8,180 bases of DNA, from assembly GCA_015486815.1 (NCBI GenBank), contig WFQY01000353.1, positions 1 to 8,180 of the forward strand, read 5' to 3'. Each line of letters begins with the position of its first letter. Position 1 is the stretch's first letter. Positions 7,166 through 8,180 of this stretch are shown in pieces. A program made the position numbers and the translations under genes. The notes under the pieces were generated by a model. It worked only from the letters and a program-made list of their open reading frames with translations, had not been told where the DNA came from and made no database searches. This stretch comes from Phycisphaerae bacterium. Its GTDB lineage: Bacteria > Planctomycetota > Phycisphaerae > JAAYCJ01.

Positions 7166-7181
7166 TTATACACCATACCTC

Positions 7182-7211
7182 GGAGCACTCGAATATCTAC
7201 GGAAGTGCTCC
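7182..7211 (+). terminator. Inverted repeat downstream of the tRNA, possible terminator or processing hairpin
   Basis: GGAGCACT at 7182-7189 and AGTGCTCC at 7204-7211 form a perfect 8-bp stem with a 14-base loop, 16 bases after the tRNA end. The following bases are CTTCTATC, not a proper T-tract, so intrinsic termination would be weak. It may instead protect or define the 3' end of the tRNA precursor. Confidence 0.4.
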
Positions 7212-7248
7212 CTTCTATCAAATACATAATAGAGATAACAGACTAATC

Positions 7249-7276
7249 TAAAGTTTTCAATTTCAATGTCCGATAA
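7249..7276 (+). promoter_or_regulatory. Sigma28 (FliA)-like promoter upstream of fliM
   Basis: TAAAGTTT at 7249-7256 is identical to the enterobacterial sigma28 -35 consensus. TCCGATAA at 7269-7276 matches seven of the eight bases of GCCGATAA. The spacer is 12 bases rather than the usual 11. It lies 72 bases before the fliM start codon and on the same strand. The consensus comes from established work in other bacteria, and its use in this organism is inferred. Confidence 0.5.
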
Positions 7277-7337
7277 AGGTGATAAGGTAATATTGTAAAT
7301 TAGTAGTTGGCGTATGTCTGATGATAAGCCAGCAAGC

Positions 7338-7351
7338 TGAGGTAGTATATG
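7338..7351 (+). promoter_or_regulatory. Ribosome binding site of fliM
   Basis: TGAGGT at 7338-7343 precedes the ATG at 7349 by 5 bases. This supports the chosen start, which also begins directly with the conserved FliM N-terminal motif. Confidence 0.65.
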
Positions 7352-8180
7352 GCGGATGTTCTTGATCAAAATGATGTCGATGCGCTATTAGCTGCTGTCG
7401 GCGGAGCGGAAGAGTCCGAAACGGTAGAGGAACTGTTCAACGCTCCTGCACAGGAAGCTCAGCAGAAAGAAATAACAGTTTATGATTTCAAACGCCCCGA
7501 GCGTGTAAGCAAAGATCAGATGCGTGCGCTCGAAGGTATGCACGAAGCATTCGCCAGAAACTTCGGAGCTTCTCTGTCAGCATTTCTTCGCACGATAGTG
7601 GAAGTCAAAATAGCGGATACCGAACAACTAACGTATAGCGAATTTATCAATTCGCTACCAAATCCTACTTGCATCAATGTGCTTGCCATCAGACCTTGGG
7701 AAGGCTCGGTCTGTCTGGAAATAAGCCCGTTGATAATTTTCCCGTTCATCGATCGTCTTCTCGGCGGTGCTAATGTCGATTCGTTTATTCCGCAAAGACC
7801 ATTGACCAGCATCGAACAACGACTGGTAGGCAGAATAATCGAACGAGCGTTAAAACTGCTCGAAGACACATGGTCAAGTTTGGGAGTGGAACAACTCGAA
7901 CTGACCGAATCGGAATCGAACCCGCATCTGATTCAGATGGTAGCACCAAACGAAGTTGTTGTTGTCGTAACTTTTGAATTGCGATTTTCGGGAAAATCGG
8001 GAACGATGAGCTTGTGCATTCCGTTCGCTACAATCGAACCGGTTTTGGAAAAACTCGCTACTCAAAGCTGGCTTTCATATCGAAAAAAGGACAACCATAT
8101 CGATCAGGCACATCGTGTAGCTGAAAATATCAAAAGTGCGCAGGTCAATCTGCGTGCATTTTTAGCAGAGACTACTATCT
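7349..8180 (+). CDS. fliM: Flagellar motor switch protein FliM, N-terminal 277 residues (3' end beyond the window)
   Basis: FliM is the C-ring protein that binds phosphorylated CheY and links to FliG and FliN to set rotation direction. Residues 4-17 (VLDQNDVDALLAAV) are the CheY-P-binding segment that opens FliM proteins. A linker of about 25 residues leads to YDFKRPERVSKDQMRALEGMHEAFARNF (45-72), the typical entry to the middle CheC-like domain. FPFIDRLLGGANVD (131-144) carries the GG motif of the FliG contact region. LTSIEQRLVGRIIERAL (152-168) and LCIPFATIEPVLEKL (222-236) follow. The C-terminal FliN-like SpoA domain is just beginning, with NIKSAQVNLRAFLAETTI at the edge; roughly 50-60 residues should be missing. 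No other flagellar gene is upstream in the window, so fliM seems to begin its own transcript. An intact N-terminal motif implies a working chemotaxis link. Confidence 0.96.
   Translation, partial: MADVLDQNDVDALLAAVGGAEESETVEELFNAPAQEAQQKEITVYDFKRPERVSKDQMRALEGMHEAFARNFGASLSAFLRTIVEVKIADTEQLTYSEFINSLPNPTCINVLAIRPWEGSVCLEISPLIIFPFIDRLLGGANVDSFIPQRPLTSIEQRLVGRIIERALKLLEDTWSSLGVEQLELTESESNPHLIQMVAPNEVVVVVTFELRFSGKSGTMSLCIPFATIEPVLEKLATQSWLSYRKKDNHIDQAHRVAENIKSAQVNLRAFLAETTI

Larger units (their letters stand above)
7166..7348. other. Intergenic region between tRNA-Lys and fliM
   Basis: It holds the inverted repeat after the tRNA, a sigma28-like promoter, the fliM ribosome binding site and an eight-codon open frame (ATG 7314 to TGA 7340, MSDDKPAS). 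The mini-ORF stop sits directly on the fliM Shine-Dalgarno. No ribosome binding site precedes the mini-ORF, so it may be chance. No longer gene is supported on either strand. Confidence 0.5.

Noticed and set aside
7024..7227. Minus-strand open frame containing GAGTRTQDLRLKRPLLYRLSYTP
   Set aside because: This is the well-known false translation of the antisense strand of a tRNA gene; it lies directly over tRNA-Lys.
7516..7869. 117-codon minus-strand open frame
   Set aside because: It is a shadow of fliM, whose plus-strand frame is conserved throughout this stretch.
1..8180. CRISPR array, insertion sequence or tRNA-associated integration
   Set aside because: No regularly spaced repeats, transposase or integrase frames, or duplicated tRNA 3' end were found on reading both strands.

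Overview
The window looks like chromosomal DNA of a motile Gram-negative bacterium of the PVC group, most likely a planctomycete of the class Phycisphaerae. The clues are a pseudopilin whose FTLIELLVV segment and following cysteine-containing helix have the form repeated many times in Phycisphaerae and Lentisphaerae genomes, planctomycete-style sugar-processing genes, and a FliM flagellar switch protein. Base composition is moderately AT-rich and even across the window, and no insertion sequence, phage gene, integrase or CRISPR array is visible. The taxonomic placement is an inference from protein style, not a search result.

Region 1 (1-6919) is a tightly packed run of six plus-strand genes. 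It starts with the C-terminal end of an unrecognised protein cut by the window edge. A PVC-type pseudopilin follows, then four genes that look like one operon: a sialidase-superfamily (Asp-box) protein, a beta-propeller protein resembling PL22 oligogalacturonate lyases, a nitrilase-superfamily amidohydrolase, and an 858-residue protein that looks like an unassigned glycoside hydrolase. Gaps are 27 bp or less, and two junctions are 4-bp ATGA overlaps, which suggests translational coupling. None of the four has an evident signal peptide, and no transporter or regulator gene is in view. The simplest reading is an intracellular pathway acting on an imported, perhaps amide-bearing, saccharide. The substrate is unknown. 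This cluster is the best candidate here for an undescribed system.

Region 2 (6920-7348) is non-coding apart from one tRNA. A very good sigma70-type promoter (TTGACA, 17 bp, TATAGT) drives a tRNA-Lys(UUU) gene without an encoded CCA. An 8-bp perfect inverted repeat lies just downstream. Beyond it is a sequence closely resembling a flagellar sigma28 (FliA) promoter, placed to drive the next gene.

Region 3 (7349-8180) is the first 277 codons of fliM, which runs off the right edge. It appears to be the first gene of its transcript, with no flagellar gene upstream in the window.
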